This document shows positions 1-5,636 of a stretch of DNA of 8,365 nt, in pieces. Below the pieces are notes generated by a model. That model saw only the letters and a list, made by a program, of their open reading frames with translations, was not told the origin of the DNA and searched no databases. The DNA lies in the NCBI GenBank assembly GCA_900549375.1, contig URNY01000120.1, positions 1-8,365 of the forward strand, read 5' to 3'. The translations under genes were made by a program, and so were the position numbers. This stretch comes from an uncultured Bacteroidales bacterium (GTDB taxonomy: Bacteria > Bacteroidota > Bacteroidia > Bacteroidales > Muribaculaceae). Numbering within the stretch: the first letter of the stretch is position 1; each line of letters begins with the position of its first letter.

Positions 1-1031
1 CTGCCGAGATAAATCACGTTGGGCATGCGCTGCGCGGGGCTTTCAGCTTCTTGCGGTGCTGCCGCTCTCGGTGCGCGTGGAGCGGGCGCGGAGGAGGCTG
101 CGGCAAGCTCGCTTCGGAGCGATTCCACGTCTGAGCGGAGCGAGGCATTTTCTGTGCGCAGGTGTGCGTTTTCCGCTTTCAGTTTGTCGAGGGAATCCAT
201 GAGCCGGGCGTTGTCGCGCTCTGATGCTTCGAGTGTTGCGGCCACTCCGGAGAGTTCATCGTTTTTCTTGGCCATGGCTTTGGCGAACTGATCGCGGAGC
301 TCGGCATCGTCGCCGCCTTTGGTTGCGGCTTTCTCGAGGGGTGCGGACTGTTTTTTCATCATGTTGGCCGCGAAAACCACGAGCCAGACCACTATGCCGA
401 CAAGAATTATGAGCACTACTACATAAATCCATGTGGAGCCGTCGTCTTTGCGCAGCTCTTTTTCCTCGGCGTCTTTCGCTATGGCGTTCTGATCGGCCAG
501 AATATCTTCCTGTTTCTCGATGGCTTCCCCGGCAGAGGGCGCTTCGACCGATGCATCGGTTGCTGTTGCGGCTTCTGCAGGTGTTTCGGCTTCGGGCTGC
601 GGCTGCGTTTCCGCAGGTTTCTCTTTGGTTTCTTCTGCTTTGGAGGGAGCAGCTACGGTCATGGCGGAGATGCGTTGTTTTACGCGGCTGCGGGCCGCTT
701 TCCCTTTCTCTGCGAGTCCCGGCGATGTGAAGAAGGTAACCGACCAGAATTCGGTGAGCCGTGCTTTATCCCAGGATGCGTAGTCGGAGGGAACTTTCAC
801 TGCCTTGAAAGCCTTGATGTTCTCTTTCTCCTTGGCTTTAAGTTTAGACTCGAGCTGACTCATGGATGTGGCCTTGAACTCATCGAGGTAGCCGGAGCCG
901 TCGTTTGCATAGCGGAGATAGGCCTGGGCGGTTATGGCGCGGGCCTCTTCCATCTCTTTTTCGGTCACGGCCGATGCCGGAATGGCAAGAAGCAGGCCGA
1001 GAATTGCTGTGAGAAAATATTTCATATTCAT
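1..1031 (-). CDS. Unrecognised single-pass membrane protein with signal peptide and coiled coil (3' end cut by window edge)
   Basis: The frame is open from ATG 1031 to the left edge, giving 343 complete residues; the C-terminus lies outside the window. Residues 1-21 form a signal peptide (hydrophobic core, then IPASA before VTEKE). Residues about 22-125 are helical and charged. Residues about 128-170 are a low-complexity linker rich in Ala, Pro, Glu and Thr. One strongly hydrophobic helix spans about 201-221 and is followed by Lys-Lys. Residues about 245-312 are a heptad-like coiled coil (DNARLMDSLDKLKAENAHLR), then an Ala/Pro linker and NVIYLG at the edge. The inferred topology is a periplasmic N-domain, one inner-membrane helix and a cytoplasmic coiled coil leading to a further domain. 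A second in-frame ATG at 1025 (MKYFLT) is an equally good start. The gene lies 57 bases after rpoN on the same strand, so cotranscription is likely. I do not recognise the family and assign no function. The reading frame itself is well supported by its architecture. Confidence 0.85.
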   Translation of the reverse strand, partial: MNMKYFLTAILGLLLAIPASAVTEKEMEEARAITAQAYLRYANDGSGYLDEFKATSMSQLESKLKAKEKENIKAFKAVKVPSDYASWDKARLTEFWSVTFFTSPGLAEKGKAARSRVKQRISAMTVAAPSKAEETKEKPAETQPQPEAETPAEAATATDASVEAPSAGEAIEKQEDILADQNAIAKDAEEKELRKDDGSTWIYVVVLIILVGIVVWLVVFAANMMKKQSAPLEKAATKGGDDAELRDQFAKAMAKKNDELSGVAATLEASERDNARLMDSLDKLKAENAHLRTENASLRSDVESLRSELAAASSAPAPRAPRAAAPQEAESPAQRMPNVIYLG

Positions 1032-1049
1032 GTGGTGTGTCGTGTATGT

Positions 1050-1073
1050 TTATGCGTTCTGAGTTATGCGTTC
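1050..1073. repeat. Short direct repeat (10 bp, period 14) in the gap after rpoN
   Basis: TTATGCGTTC occurs at 1050..1059 and again at 1064..1073 on the plus strand, in the 57-base gap between rpoN and the membrane-protein gene. On the coding strand this reads GAACGCATAA twice. It lies within a 12-codon reading frame (1050..1088) whose ATG directly follows the rpoN stop. It could be a protein-binding site or a chance duplication; the sequence does not decide. Confidence 0.4.
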
Positions 1074-1088
1074 CGAGAGGATATTCAT

Positions 1089-2459
1089 CTATAGATTCTT
1101 TCGTAACCGGGCCACGGGGATTCCCTGACGGTCGCGGTATTTTGCCACTGTGCGCCGCGACACGTCGTAGCCCCTTGCGGTCATCTCTTCCATGATTTTC
1201 TGGTCGGAGAGGGGATGGCGTTTGTCTTCCGCTTCCACGAGTGCGGCAATCTCAGCTTCAATCTTGCGGTTGGTGGCCGCCGAGCCGTCTTCAGCCGTCT
1301 CGCCGATGGAGTCGCTGAAAAAGAAGCGCAGCGGGAAGATACCCCAGTTAGTGGCCACGAATTTATTGGTGGTTGCACGGGAGATTACCGACATGTCGAG
1401 GCCGGTAAGCTCGGCCACGTTCTTGATCATCATCGGCTTGAGCTTATAGATATCTTCGGTGAGGAAATATTCTTTCTGGATTTTTACGATCGCGCTCATT
1501 ACGGCCATCATTGTCTGCTGTCGCTGACTGAGTATGCGGATGAAATCTCGGGCATCGTTGAAACGGCTCACAATGAATTCCGAGCCTTTGCCGGGGCGTC
1601 CTTTGGCCGTGCGCTTGAGATTGGCCATGGCCTGTTCGAAACCCTGCTCGATGCGGAGTTCCGGAATACGGTTGTTGAGCGTGATGGTGAGCTCTCCGTC
1701 CTCGTTTGTCACGATAAAATCTGGGATGATGATGTTGGCGTTTTCGGCCGGGTCGTGGCCGTAGGAGTTGCCGGGTTTCGGGTTGAGGGTGAGTATGAGC
1801 GCCACAGCTTCGTCCACTCTTTCGGGTGATAACCGGAGGAGGGAGATTATGCGGTGGCGGTGTTTCATCGTGAATGGCTCGTAGGCTTCACGGATTATCC
1901 GCAAAGCATCGTCTCTTTCTTGGGAGGCGGGGAGAGCGACAAGCTGCATCTCAAGGCAGTCGCGCAGATCGGAGGCGCCGATGCCTGCCGGTTCAAGACT
2001 GCGCACGGCGTCGAGGGCTTCGCGTCCCTCCTCGTCGGTGAGGTCGATGCCGGGGCCGAAGGCCATATCGTTGATGAGATTGGGAAGAGAGCGGAGCAGG
2101 TAACCGTTGGAGTCGAGATTGCCGATGATGTATCTTGCGCCGAGTTCGATTTTCGGGTCGAGGTTGCGTTCGGCCAGTTGCTCATAGAGATGGTCGTAGA
2201 GCGATTCGGAGGTGTCGGCGGGTGTATAGGCAGGCTGGTCGTCGGAAGCGTTTCCCGGAATGTAGAGCGGATAACGGCGGGTATCCTCTTCGGGCACATC
2301 CTCCTTGACATCGAGCGCCGGATTGTCTTCCAGTTCGCGTTCCACGGCCTCATCCAGCTCGGGCGCGTTGAATTCCAGCAGCTTCACGAAACGAAGCTGC
2401 TGTTGCGAAAGGCGCATGCCGATGCGTTGCTCTATTCTGAGGTTCTGGTCTTTTGCCAT
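1089..2459 (-). CDS. rpoN: RNA polymerase sigma-54 factor RpoN
   Basis: This 456-residue protein is the alternative sigma factor that directs RNA polymerase to -24/-12 promoters and needs an AAA+ enhancer-binding activator to open DNA. Region I is visible at residues about 8-50: a Gln/Leu-rich segment (IGMRLSQQQLRFVKLLEFN) ending in LEDNPAL. A short acidic region II follows (about 50-75), then the core-binding domain (about 75-260). A helix-turn-helix lies near 343-370 (VAELTGLDMSVISRATTNK), followed by WGIFPLRFFFS. The diagnostic RpoN box SRRTVAKYRD is at 434-443, close to the C-terminus. The protein is complete at both ends and near the usual family length of about 450-500. ATG 2459 (MAKDQNLRIEQ) is chosen because region I begins directly after it. 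Its promoter should lie in 2460..2534, between it and the terminator of the upstream tRNA gene. No activator gene is visible in the window. Confidence 0.97.
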   Translation of the reverse strand: MAKDQNLRIEQRIGMRLSQQQLRFVKLLEFNAPELDEAVERELEDNPALDVKEDVPEEDTRRYPLYIPGNASDDQPAYTPADTSESLYDHLYEQLAERNLDPKIELGARYIIGNLDSNGYLLRSLPNLINDMAFGPGIDLTDEEGREALDAVRSLEPAGIGASDLRDCLEMQLVALPASQERDDALRIIREAYEPFTMKHRHRIISLLRLSPERVDEAVALILTLNPKPGNSYGHDPAENANIIIPDFIVTNEDGELTITLNNRIPELRIEQGFEQAMANLKRTAKGRPGKGSEFIVSRFNDARDFIRILSQRQQTMMAVMSAIVKIQKEYFLTEDIYKLKPMMIKNVAELTGLDMSVISRATTNKFVATNWGIFPLRFFFSDSIGETAEDGSAATNRKIEAEIAALVEAEDKRHPLSDQKIMEEMTARGYDVSRRTVAKYRDRQGIPVARLRKNL

Positions 2460-2500
2460 TGTTCGCGACCCGTATTTAGAAGCCTATAGCACTATAACAA

Positions 2501-2532
2501 TAGAAGATTATAAATTATAGCCCTTTCTTCTA
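2501..2532. other. Inverted repeat in the rpoN upstream region
   Basis: TAGAAGA (2501..2507) and TCTTCTA (2526..2532) are exact inverted copies flanking an 18-base AT-rich centre (TTATAAATTATAG...). They lie about 40-70 bases upstream of the rpoN start and just past the tRNA terminator, so they overlap the only available rpoN promoter region. This may be an operator or a weak hairpin. A 7-bp arm in AT-rich DNA can arise by chance. Confidence 0.3.
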
Positions 2533-2533
2533 T

Positions 2534-2566
2534 TAAAAAACGGAACCGGATTGTTATCGGTTCCGT
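2534..2566 (-). terminator. Intrinsic terminator of tRNA-Leu
   Basis: Exact 9-bp arms ACGGAACCG (2540..2548) and CGGTTCCGT (2558..2566) enclose a 9-base loop. On the minus strand the hairpin is followed immediately by TTTTTTAAT, a classic U-tract. It starts about 10 bases after the 3' end of the tRNA, so it ends the tRNA transcript and insulates rpoN from it. Confidence 0.9.
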
Positions 2567-2576
2567 AAAATATTAG

Positions 2577-2661
2577 TACAGAAAGTGGGACTCGAACCCA
2601 CACAGCCGGTAAAGGCCAAAGGATTTTAAGTCCTTCGTGTCTACCATTCCACCATTTCTGC
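2577..2661 (-). tRNA. tRNA-Leu, anticodon UAA
   Basis: On the minus strand an 85-base cloverleaf can be folded by hand. The acceptor GCAGAAA pairs with TTTCTGT (first pair a G-U wobble) with discriminator A. The D-stem is GTG/CAC. The anticodon stem AAGGA/TCCTT carries loop CTTAAAA, so the anticodon is TAA and reads UUA (UUG by wobble). A long type II variable arm (GGCC/GGCT stem) is typical of leucine tRNAs. The T-stem GTGGG/CCCAC carries loop TTCGAGT. The 3' CCA is not encoded and must be added enzymatically. A consensus promoter upstream and a U-tract terminator downstream make it a single-gene transcription unit. Confidence 0.97.
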
Positions 2662-2694
2662 ATCCCTATATCCGATATGGCTCGGGAGATATTG

Positions 2695-2726
2695 CAAATT
2701 TAATCTGTTTTCCCGAAATATCCAAA
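2695..2726 (-). promoter_or_regulatory. Bacteroidota-type promoter for tRNA-Leu
   Basis: On the minus strand TTTG (2723..2726) is followed after 20 bases by TAAATTTG (2695..2702). These match the -33 TTTG and -7 TAnnTTTG consensus exactly. Transcription would begin near 2689, leaving a leader of about 28 bases before the tRNA 5' end at 2661. The spacing is identical to that of the promoter at 5072..5103. Confidence 0.8.
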
Positions 2727-2821
2727 CTGATTAATTTTTTTCGAGAAAATGACGTATCGTTTTGCCTAAATAGATAATGTGTGAGTGTAAAGATTAATGT
2801 TTGTTAACAAAGGAGTGCAGG

Positions 2822-2849
2822 TTTGTGGCGGCGGGGTGCAATAATTTTG
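2822..2849 (+). promoter_or_regulatory. Probable promoter of the unrecognised plus-strand gene
   Basis: TAATTTTG (2842..2849) matches the Bacteroidota -7 element TAnnTTTG exactly. A TTTG at 2822..2825 could be the -33 element, but the 16-base spacer is shorter than the usual 19-21. Initiation near 2855 would give a leader of about 18 bases before ATG 2873. This favours that start over an in-frame ATG at 2801, which lies upstream of the promoter. Confidence 0.55.
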
Positions 2850-2872
2850 CATCAAGAAAATCACTAACTGCT

Positions 2873-3301
2873 ATGACTACTGCCATCTTTACAACAGCAA
2901 CCAAAGTTTCGGGTATCCGCCGTTCTTTTGAGGAGGGACGTCGCGTTCCGTCGATAGCGAGCGGGAGCAATCGTCCGATATGCTTCGGAGACAAGATTTT
3001 CGCGCGGCTGATTCTGCGCGGCAAGACAATCGTTGAATTTATGGCGAACAGGGTGAACGACCTGACGGAGCTGCTCGGTGAACTGCGCCGCAAATGCCGT
3101 GGCACGAGCGGTCTTGCTCGCCTCTATCTCCGCAATATGTCGCGTGGCTGGAGCCTGGAGCGTCCGATGATGCTCTACGATGAAGCGCGGCGCTCAACGC
3201 CGCGGATCGCTTCGGTATTGTCGGGGGATGTGGACGATTCTTATAATCCGGGCGTCGGGCTGTGGAGCTATAGCACCGGACATCCCGATTACGGATTGTA
3301 G
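2873..3301 (+). CDS. Unrecognised 142-residue protein
   Basis: This is the only plus-strand gene here, and I do not recognise its family. The start is placed at ATG 2873 (MTTAIFTTAT) because a promoter element ends at 2849; the frame stays open upstream to 2801 (166 residues). There is no signal peptide or transmembrane helix, so a cytosolic location is inferred. Residues about 15-110 are strongly basic with many Arg (SGIRRSFEEGRRVP, ELRRKCRG, EARRSTPR). Residues about 41-72 form a hydrophobic and charged core likely to be helical (FARLILRGKTIVEFMANRV). The C-terminal 25 residues change character: acidic then aromatic and Gly-rich (GDVDDSYNPGVGLWSYSTG). It has two Cys, at residues 37 and 75, not arranged as a zinc site. 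Base composition resembles the neighbours, so there is no sign of recent transfer. It converges on the TPR gene with 9 bases between the stop codons. Confidence 0.7.
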   Translation: MTTAIFTTATKVSGIRRSFEEGRRVPSIASGSNRPICFGDKIFARLILRGKTIVEFMANRVNDLTELLGELRRKCRGTSGLARLYLRNMSRGWSLERPMMLYDEARRSTPRIASVLSGDVDDSYNPGVGLWSYSTGHPDYGL

Positions 3302-3331
3302 GGATCTTTATTACGGATTATAAAGGTCCTT
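3288..3331 (+). repeat. Imperfect 22-bp tandem duplication at the convergent gene ends
   Basis: Two adjacent 22-base units, 3288..3309 and 3310..3331, both begin ATTACGGATT and match at 17 of 22 positions. All five differences are transitions. The first unit encodes the last residues of the plus-strand protein (Tyr-Gly-Leu-stop); the second would also read Tyr-Gly-Leu-stop in its own frame. The duplication places the stop of the converging TPR gene inside unit 2. Confidence 0.6.
3302..3329. terminator. Possible bidirectional terminator between convergent genes
   Basis: GGATCTTTAT (3302..3311) pairs with ATAAAGGTCC (3320..3329) over 10 bp including one G-U on the plus strand, with an 8-base loop. 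It begins one base after the plus-strand stop codon and overlaps the last codons of the minus-strand TPR gene. Neither side has a long U-tract, so termination efficiency is uncertain, but the position is right for ending both transcripts. Confidence 0.45.
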
Positions 3332-3580
3332 GCAGCGGTAATCGAGAATCTCGTCGGCAGCTTCGAGCGCCTGACGGGCTCGGCTCAGGGGATTAAGCCT
3401 TAGAGCGGCCAGATAATCGTTGATCGCCAGCGACCGCTTGCCCGCACCCCAGTGTTTCATGCCTCGGAGTGTGAGTGCGTCGTCGTCGGAAGGATGGACG
3501 GATATATATTGGGTGATGATTTCCACGGCCTGCTCGTAGGGAGCGATACGCACGCGGATTTTCAATTCCTGAAAAGTCAT
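3311..3580 (-). CDS. Small TPR-like protein downstream of murI
   Basis: This 89-residue protein (MTFQELKIRV to CKDLYNP) has no signal peptide or membrane segment and is probably cytosolic. Residues about 18-66 resemble one and a half tetratricopeptide repeats: a helix (EQAVEIITQYISVHPSD) is followed by DALTLRGMKHWGAGKRSLAINDYLAAL in two overlapping stretches, with the small residues, aromatic and closing R-LNP expected of a TPR unit. TPR helices usually mediate protein-protein binding; the partner is unknown. It starts 6 bases after the murI stop on the same strand, so it is almost certainly cotranscribed and perhaps translationally coupled with murI. One repeat is too short for a full superhelix, so it may dimerise or act as a small adaptor. 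Annotation pipelines would probably call it a tetratricopeptide repeat protein. Confidence 0.8.
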   Translation of the reverse strand: MTFQELKIRVRIAPYEQAVEIITQYISVHPSDDDALTLRGMKHWGAGKRSLAINDYLAALRLNPLSRARQALEAADEILDYRCKDLYNP

Positions 3581-3586
3581 TGTCTG

Positions 3587-4426
3587 TTATAGTATTGTTT
3601 TTGTTGATTCCACCGGCTGCTCCATAAACAGGGAGGCGAGACGGTTGAATTTCTCCGGGGTTTCTGTGGTGAGGAATTCCACGGTGCCACCCGGAGTGCA
3701 TCGGCTCTCGATTTCGGGATGCCTCTTAAGATAGTCGGCGAGACTGTCGGCCACGAGCTCCCCTTGCGGAAGAATTCGGATATGCGAAGGTGTGAACTGA
3801 CGGATCTTGGGGAGGAGTATGGGATAATGGGTGCACCCGAGAATGAGTGTGTCGATCTCCGGATCTGTACCGAGAATCTCGGAAATATATTTTTTCACGA
3901 AGTAGTCAGCCCCCGGACCGTTGGCTTCGCCGGTCTCGACGAGTGGCACCCACATCGGACAGTCTTTTTCCGTGATCTTCATTTCAGGATAAAGTTTTTC
4001 CACTTCGAGAAGGTAGGAATGGCTGTTGACTGTTCCGGGAGTGGCGAGAAGTCCCACATGCCCTGAGTGGGTCTCTCTGCCGAGAACTTCCACAGTAGGG
4101 CGGATTACGCCAAGTACGCGCCGGTCGGGCGCCTTGAGGGGGAGCACCTGCTGCTGGATAGAGCGAAGGGCTTTGGCCGAGGCTGTGTTGCAGGCGATCA
4201 CCACGAGGTGGCATCCGAGGGAGAAGAATTTCTCAACAGCCTGACGGGTGAAATCGAAAATAAGCTCGAAGCTGCGGGTGCCATAGGGAGCGCGGGCATT
4301 GTCGCCGAGATAGATGTAATCGTATTGCGGCAACCGGCGGCGGATTTCCTTGAGGATGGTGAGGCCTCCGTAACCGGAGTCGAAAACGCCGATCGGACCC
4401 GGAGTGGCTGAATAAGTTGAAGGCAT
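3587..4426 (-). CDS. murI: Glutamate racemase
   Basis: This 279-residue cytosolic enzyme interconverts L- and D-glutamate by a two-base mechanism without cofactor, supplying D-Glu that MurD adds to UDP-MurNAc-L-Ala in peptidoglycan synthesis. Family motifs are intact: GVFDSGYGG (13-21, with Asp16 and Ser17), YLGDNARAPYG (39-49), VIACNTASA (76-84, catalytic Cys79), and LILGCTHYPIL (194-204, second catalytic Cys198 and His200). The length is normal for the family. ATG 4426 (MPSTYSATPGPIG) is chosen because the conserved fold begins a few residues later. An in-frame ATG at 4585 would add 53 residues, run through the intergenic hairpin and overlap the upstream chaperone gene. The gene lies 100 bases after the second OmpH gene, with a hairpin between them, and is followed closely by the TPR gene. 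Confidence 0.97.
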   Translation of the reverse strand: MPSTYSATPGPIGVFDSGYGGLTILKEIRRRLPQYDYIYLGDNARAPYGTRSFELIFDFTRQAVEKFFSLGCHLVVIACNTASAKALRSIQQQVLPLKAPDRRVLGVIRPTVEVLGRETHSGHVGLLATPGTVNSHSYLLEVEKLYPEMKITEKDCPMWVPLVETGEANGPGADYFVKKYISEILGTDPEIDTLILGCTHYPILLPKIRQFTPSHIRILPQGELVADSLADYLKRHPEIESRCTPGGTVEFLTTETPEKFNRLASLFMEQPVESTKTIL

Positions 4427-4464
4427 CGGAAAGCTGGCTTTATAGAAAAGGGGTATTAAATATA

Positions 4465-4496
4465 GAATGCGGAGTCCCGAAGGGAACTCCGCATTC
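4465..4496 (-). terminator. Strong hairpin between the second ompH gene and murI (terminator or attenuator)
   Basis: GAATGCGGAGT (4465..4475) and ACTCCGCATTC (4486..4496) are perfect 11-bp arms. An inner CCC/GGG continues the stem around a tiny loop, with one unpaired base. On the minus strand the loop reads CCCTTCGGG, which can form a stable UUCG-type loop. It starts 30 bases after the chaperone stop codon. The downstream strand is AU-rich (TATATTTAATA) but lacks a solid U-tract, so termination may be partial. The hairpin sits 38 bases before the murI start and could set the ratio of chaperone to racemase, or protect the 3' end of the chaperone mRNA. Confidence 0.7.
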
Positions 4497-4526
4497 TTAT
4501 GATCGGGAAATACGTTTTGGCGTGTT

Positions 4527-5033
4527 TTATTTGAGTCCCAGTTTAGCCTTGACCTGAGCCGTGATGTCGACTGTGGGAGCGGCATGGTAGAGAATCAGGT
4601 CGGGAGAATAGTTCTCGATGAGGCTGAAACCGCCCTCTTTACCTACCGACTCAATAGCCTCGCGCACTTTCTGCACGATAGGAGCCATCAGACCCTGCTG
4701 CTGCTGGGCAATATCATTGTCGGCCGACTGCATGAAAGTCTGGATCTTCTGCTGATAGTCGTTAATCTCGCGGGTTTTGCGCTCTTTGATGGCGGGGAGC
4801 TCATCCTCTTTCATTTTCTGGAGCTCGTCGACCATACGTTTGTATTCGTCTTCGAGGCGCGTGAACTCATCCTGATATTTTTTCTGAATCTCGGTAAGTT
4901 TTGTCTGGGCTGCGGTTGTTTCAGGCATTGCCTGGATAACGGAGCCTGTGTCGACGATACCGATTTTTGCTGTCTGGGCGGAAGCGAACATCGGGAAAGC
5001 CACTGCAACCGCGAGAAGAATTTTCTTTAACAT
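4527..5033 (-). CDS. OmpH/Skp-family periplasmic chaperone (second copy)
   Basis: This 168-residue protein belongs to the Skp family: trimeric periplasmic chaperones that hold unfolded outer-membrane proteins in a cavity between long helical tentacles before delivery to BamA. Residues 1-19 are a signal peptide (MLKK, hydrophobic core, FASA before Gln20). The short beta segment KIGIVDTGSVIQAMPE (about 23-38) is the typical OmpH entry. A long charged coiled coil spans about 41-112, rich in Glu, Lys and Gln. The return segment MAPIVQKVREAIESVGKEGGFSLI (about 116-139) leads to a C-terminal beta strand and DITAQVKAKLG. No lipobox Cys follows the signal peptide, so it should be soluble. It has its own consensus promoter 39 bases upstream of its start codon, so it can be expressed independently of bamA. 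It differs strongly from the first copy in the tentacle region. Confidence 0.93.
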   Translation of the reverse strand: MLKKILLAVAVAFPMFASAQTAKIGIVDTGSVIQAMPETTAAQTKLTEIQKKYQDEFTRLEDEYKRMVDELQKMKEDELPAIKERKTREINDYQQKIQTFMQSADNDIAQQQQGLMAPIVQKVREAIESVGKEGGFSLIENYSPDLILYHAAPTVDITAQVKAKLGLK

Positions 5034-5071
5034 CTTTATTTTGTCTTTTTGTTATTTGTCTTTTATGTCTG

Positions 5072-5103
5072 CAAATTTAGGCAATTTAACTGATATGTTC
5101 AAA
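5072..5103 (-). promoter_or_regulatory. Bacteroidota-type promoter for the second ompH gene (and murI)
   Basis: On the minus strand TTTG (5100..5103) is followed after exactly 20 bases by TAAATTTG (5072..5079). Both elements match the -33/-7 consensus. The expected start near 5067 gives a leader of about 33 bases to ATG 5033. It lies in the 87-base AT-rich gap after the first ompH gene. Confidence 0.75.
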
Positions 5104-5120
5104 CAAAAGGGCTAAATTCC

Positions 5121-5636
5121 TCACTTCGAATAGCCGAGTTTGGCGAGCACATCGTTGCTGACATCGATACGCGGAGAAGCGAAAACAATGCTCTGCGAAG
5201 AAGCGCGGTCGAAGATTGCCATATAGCCTTTCTCCTCGGCCACGGCCTTCACGGCATTATACACCTCTTCCTGTATCGGTCCCATCAGCGACTGGCGTTT
5301 CTTATAGAGCTCACCTTCCGGGCCGAAATATTTATAGCGCAGGTCGGTGGCCTCTTTTTCCTTGGCTACGATAGTCTCCTCTCGTTTCTTCTTCTGCTCA
5401 TCAGTGAGAAAAACCATATCGGCCTGATAGTTCTTATACATCGTCTCGGCCTCTTTGGAGACTTCATTAACCTCTCGTTCCCAACGCTGCGACTGCTGGT
5501 TGAGCTGTTCGTTGGCCATTTCATAGGAGGGCACGTTGCGCAGAATGTATTCCATGTCGACAAGAGCGAACTTCTGTGCCGACGCGGCAGCCGCACCGGC
5601 GAGGATGAGGCATAATGTTATCAGTATCTTTTTCAT
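5121..5636 (-). CDS. OmpH/Skp-family periplasmic chaperone (first copy)
   Basis: This 171-residue Skp-type chaperone carries unfolded outer-membrane proteins through the periplasm. Residues 1-20 are a signal peptide (MKK, hydrophobic core, AASA before Gln21). The segment FALVDMEYILRNVPSYEMAN (23-42) is the conserved OmpH entry, with the Val-Asp followed by Pro-x-Tyr seen in many Bacteroidota copies. A charged coiled coil spans about 43-105. A Phe-Gly-Pro-Glu-Gly turn (104-108) precedes the returning helix (MGPIQEEVYNAVKAVAEEKGY), and the protein ends with DVSNDVLAKLG. ATG 5636 is preferred over ATG 5657, which would put MAKKYKD before the typical MKK of the signal peptide; either start still gives a working export signal. 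It lies 129 bases downstream of bamA on the same strand, which fits a shared role in outer-membrane protein assembly. Confidence 0.93.
   Translation of the reverse strand: MKKILITLCLILAGAAAASAQKFALVDMEYILRNVPSYEMANEQLNQQSQRWEREVNEVSKEAETMYKNYQADMVFLTDEQKKKREETIVAKEKEATDLRYKYFGPEGELYKKRQSLMGPIQEEVYNAVKAVAEEKGYMAIFDRASSQSIVFASPRIDVSNDVLAKLGYSK

Noticed and set aside
1215..2489. Plus-strand open frames of 204 and 211 residues opposite rpoN
   Set aside because: Both lie within the antisense of a clearly conserved rpoN and show no domain or promoter of their own.
2801..2872. Upstream start (ATG 2801) for the unrecognised plus-strand gene
   Set aside because: It lies upstream of the best promoter element (2842..2849), and the added residues look like translated noncoding DNA.
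3100..3117. Sigma-54-like -24/-12 site (TGGCACG...TTGC) on the plus strand
   Set aside because: The GG and GC are 13 bases apart instead of 10, and the site is inside a coding sequence.
4427..4585. N-terminal extension of murI to ATG 4585
   Set aside because: The extra 53 codons run through the intergenic hairpin, overlap the end of the chaperone gene and precede the normal start of the racemase fold.
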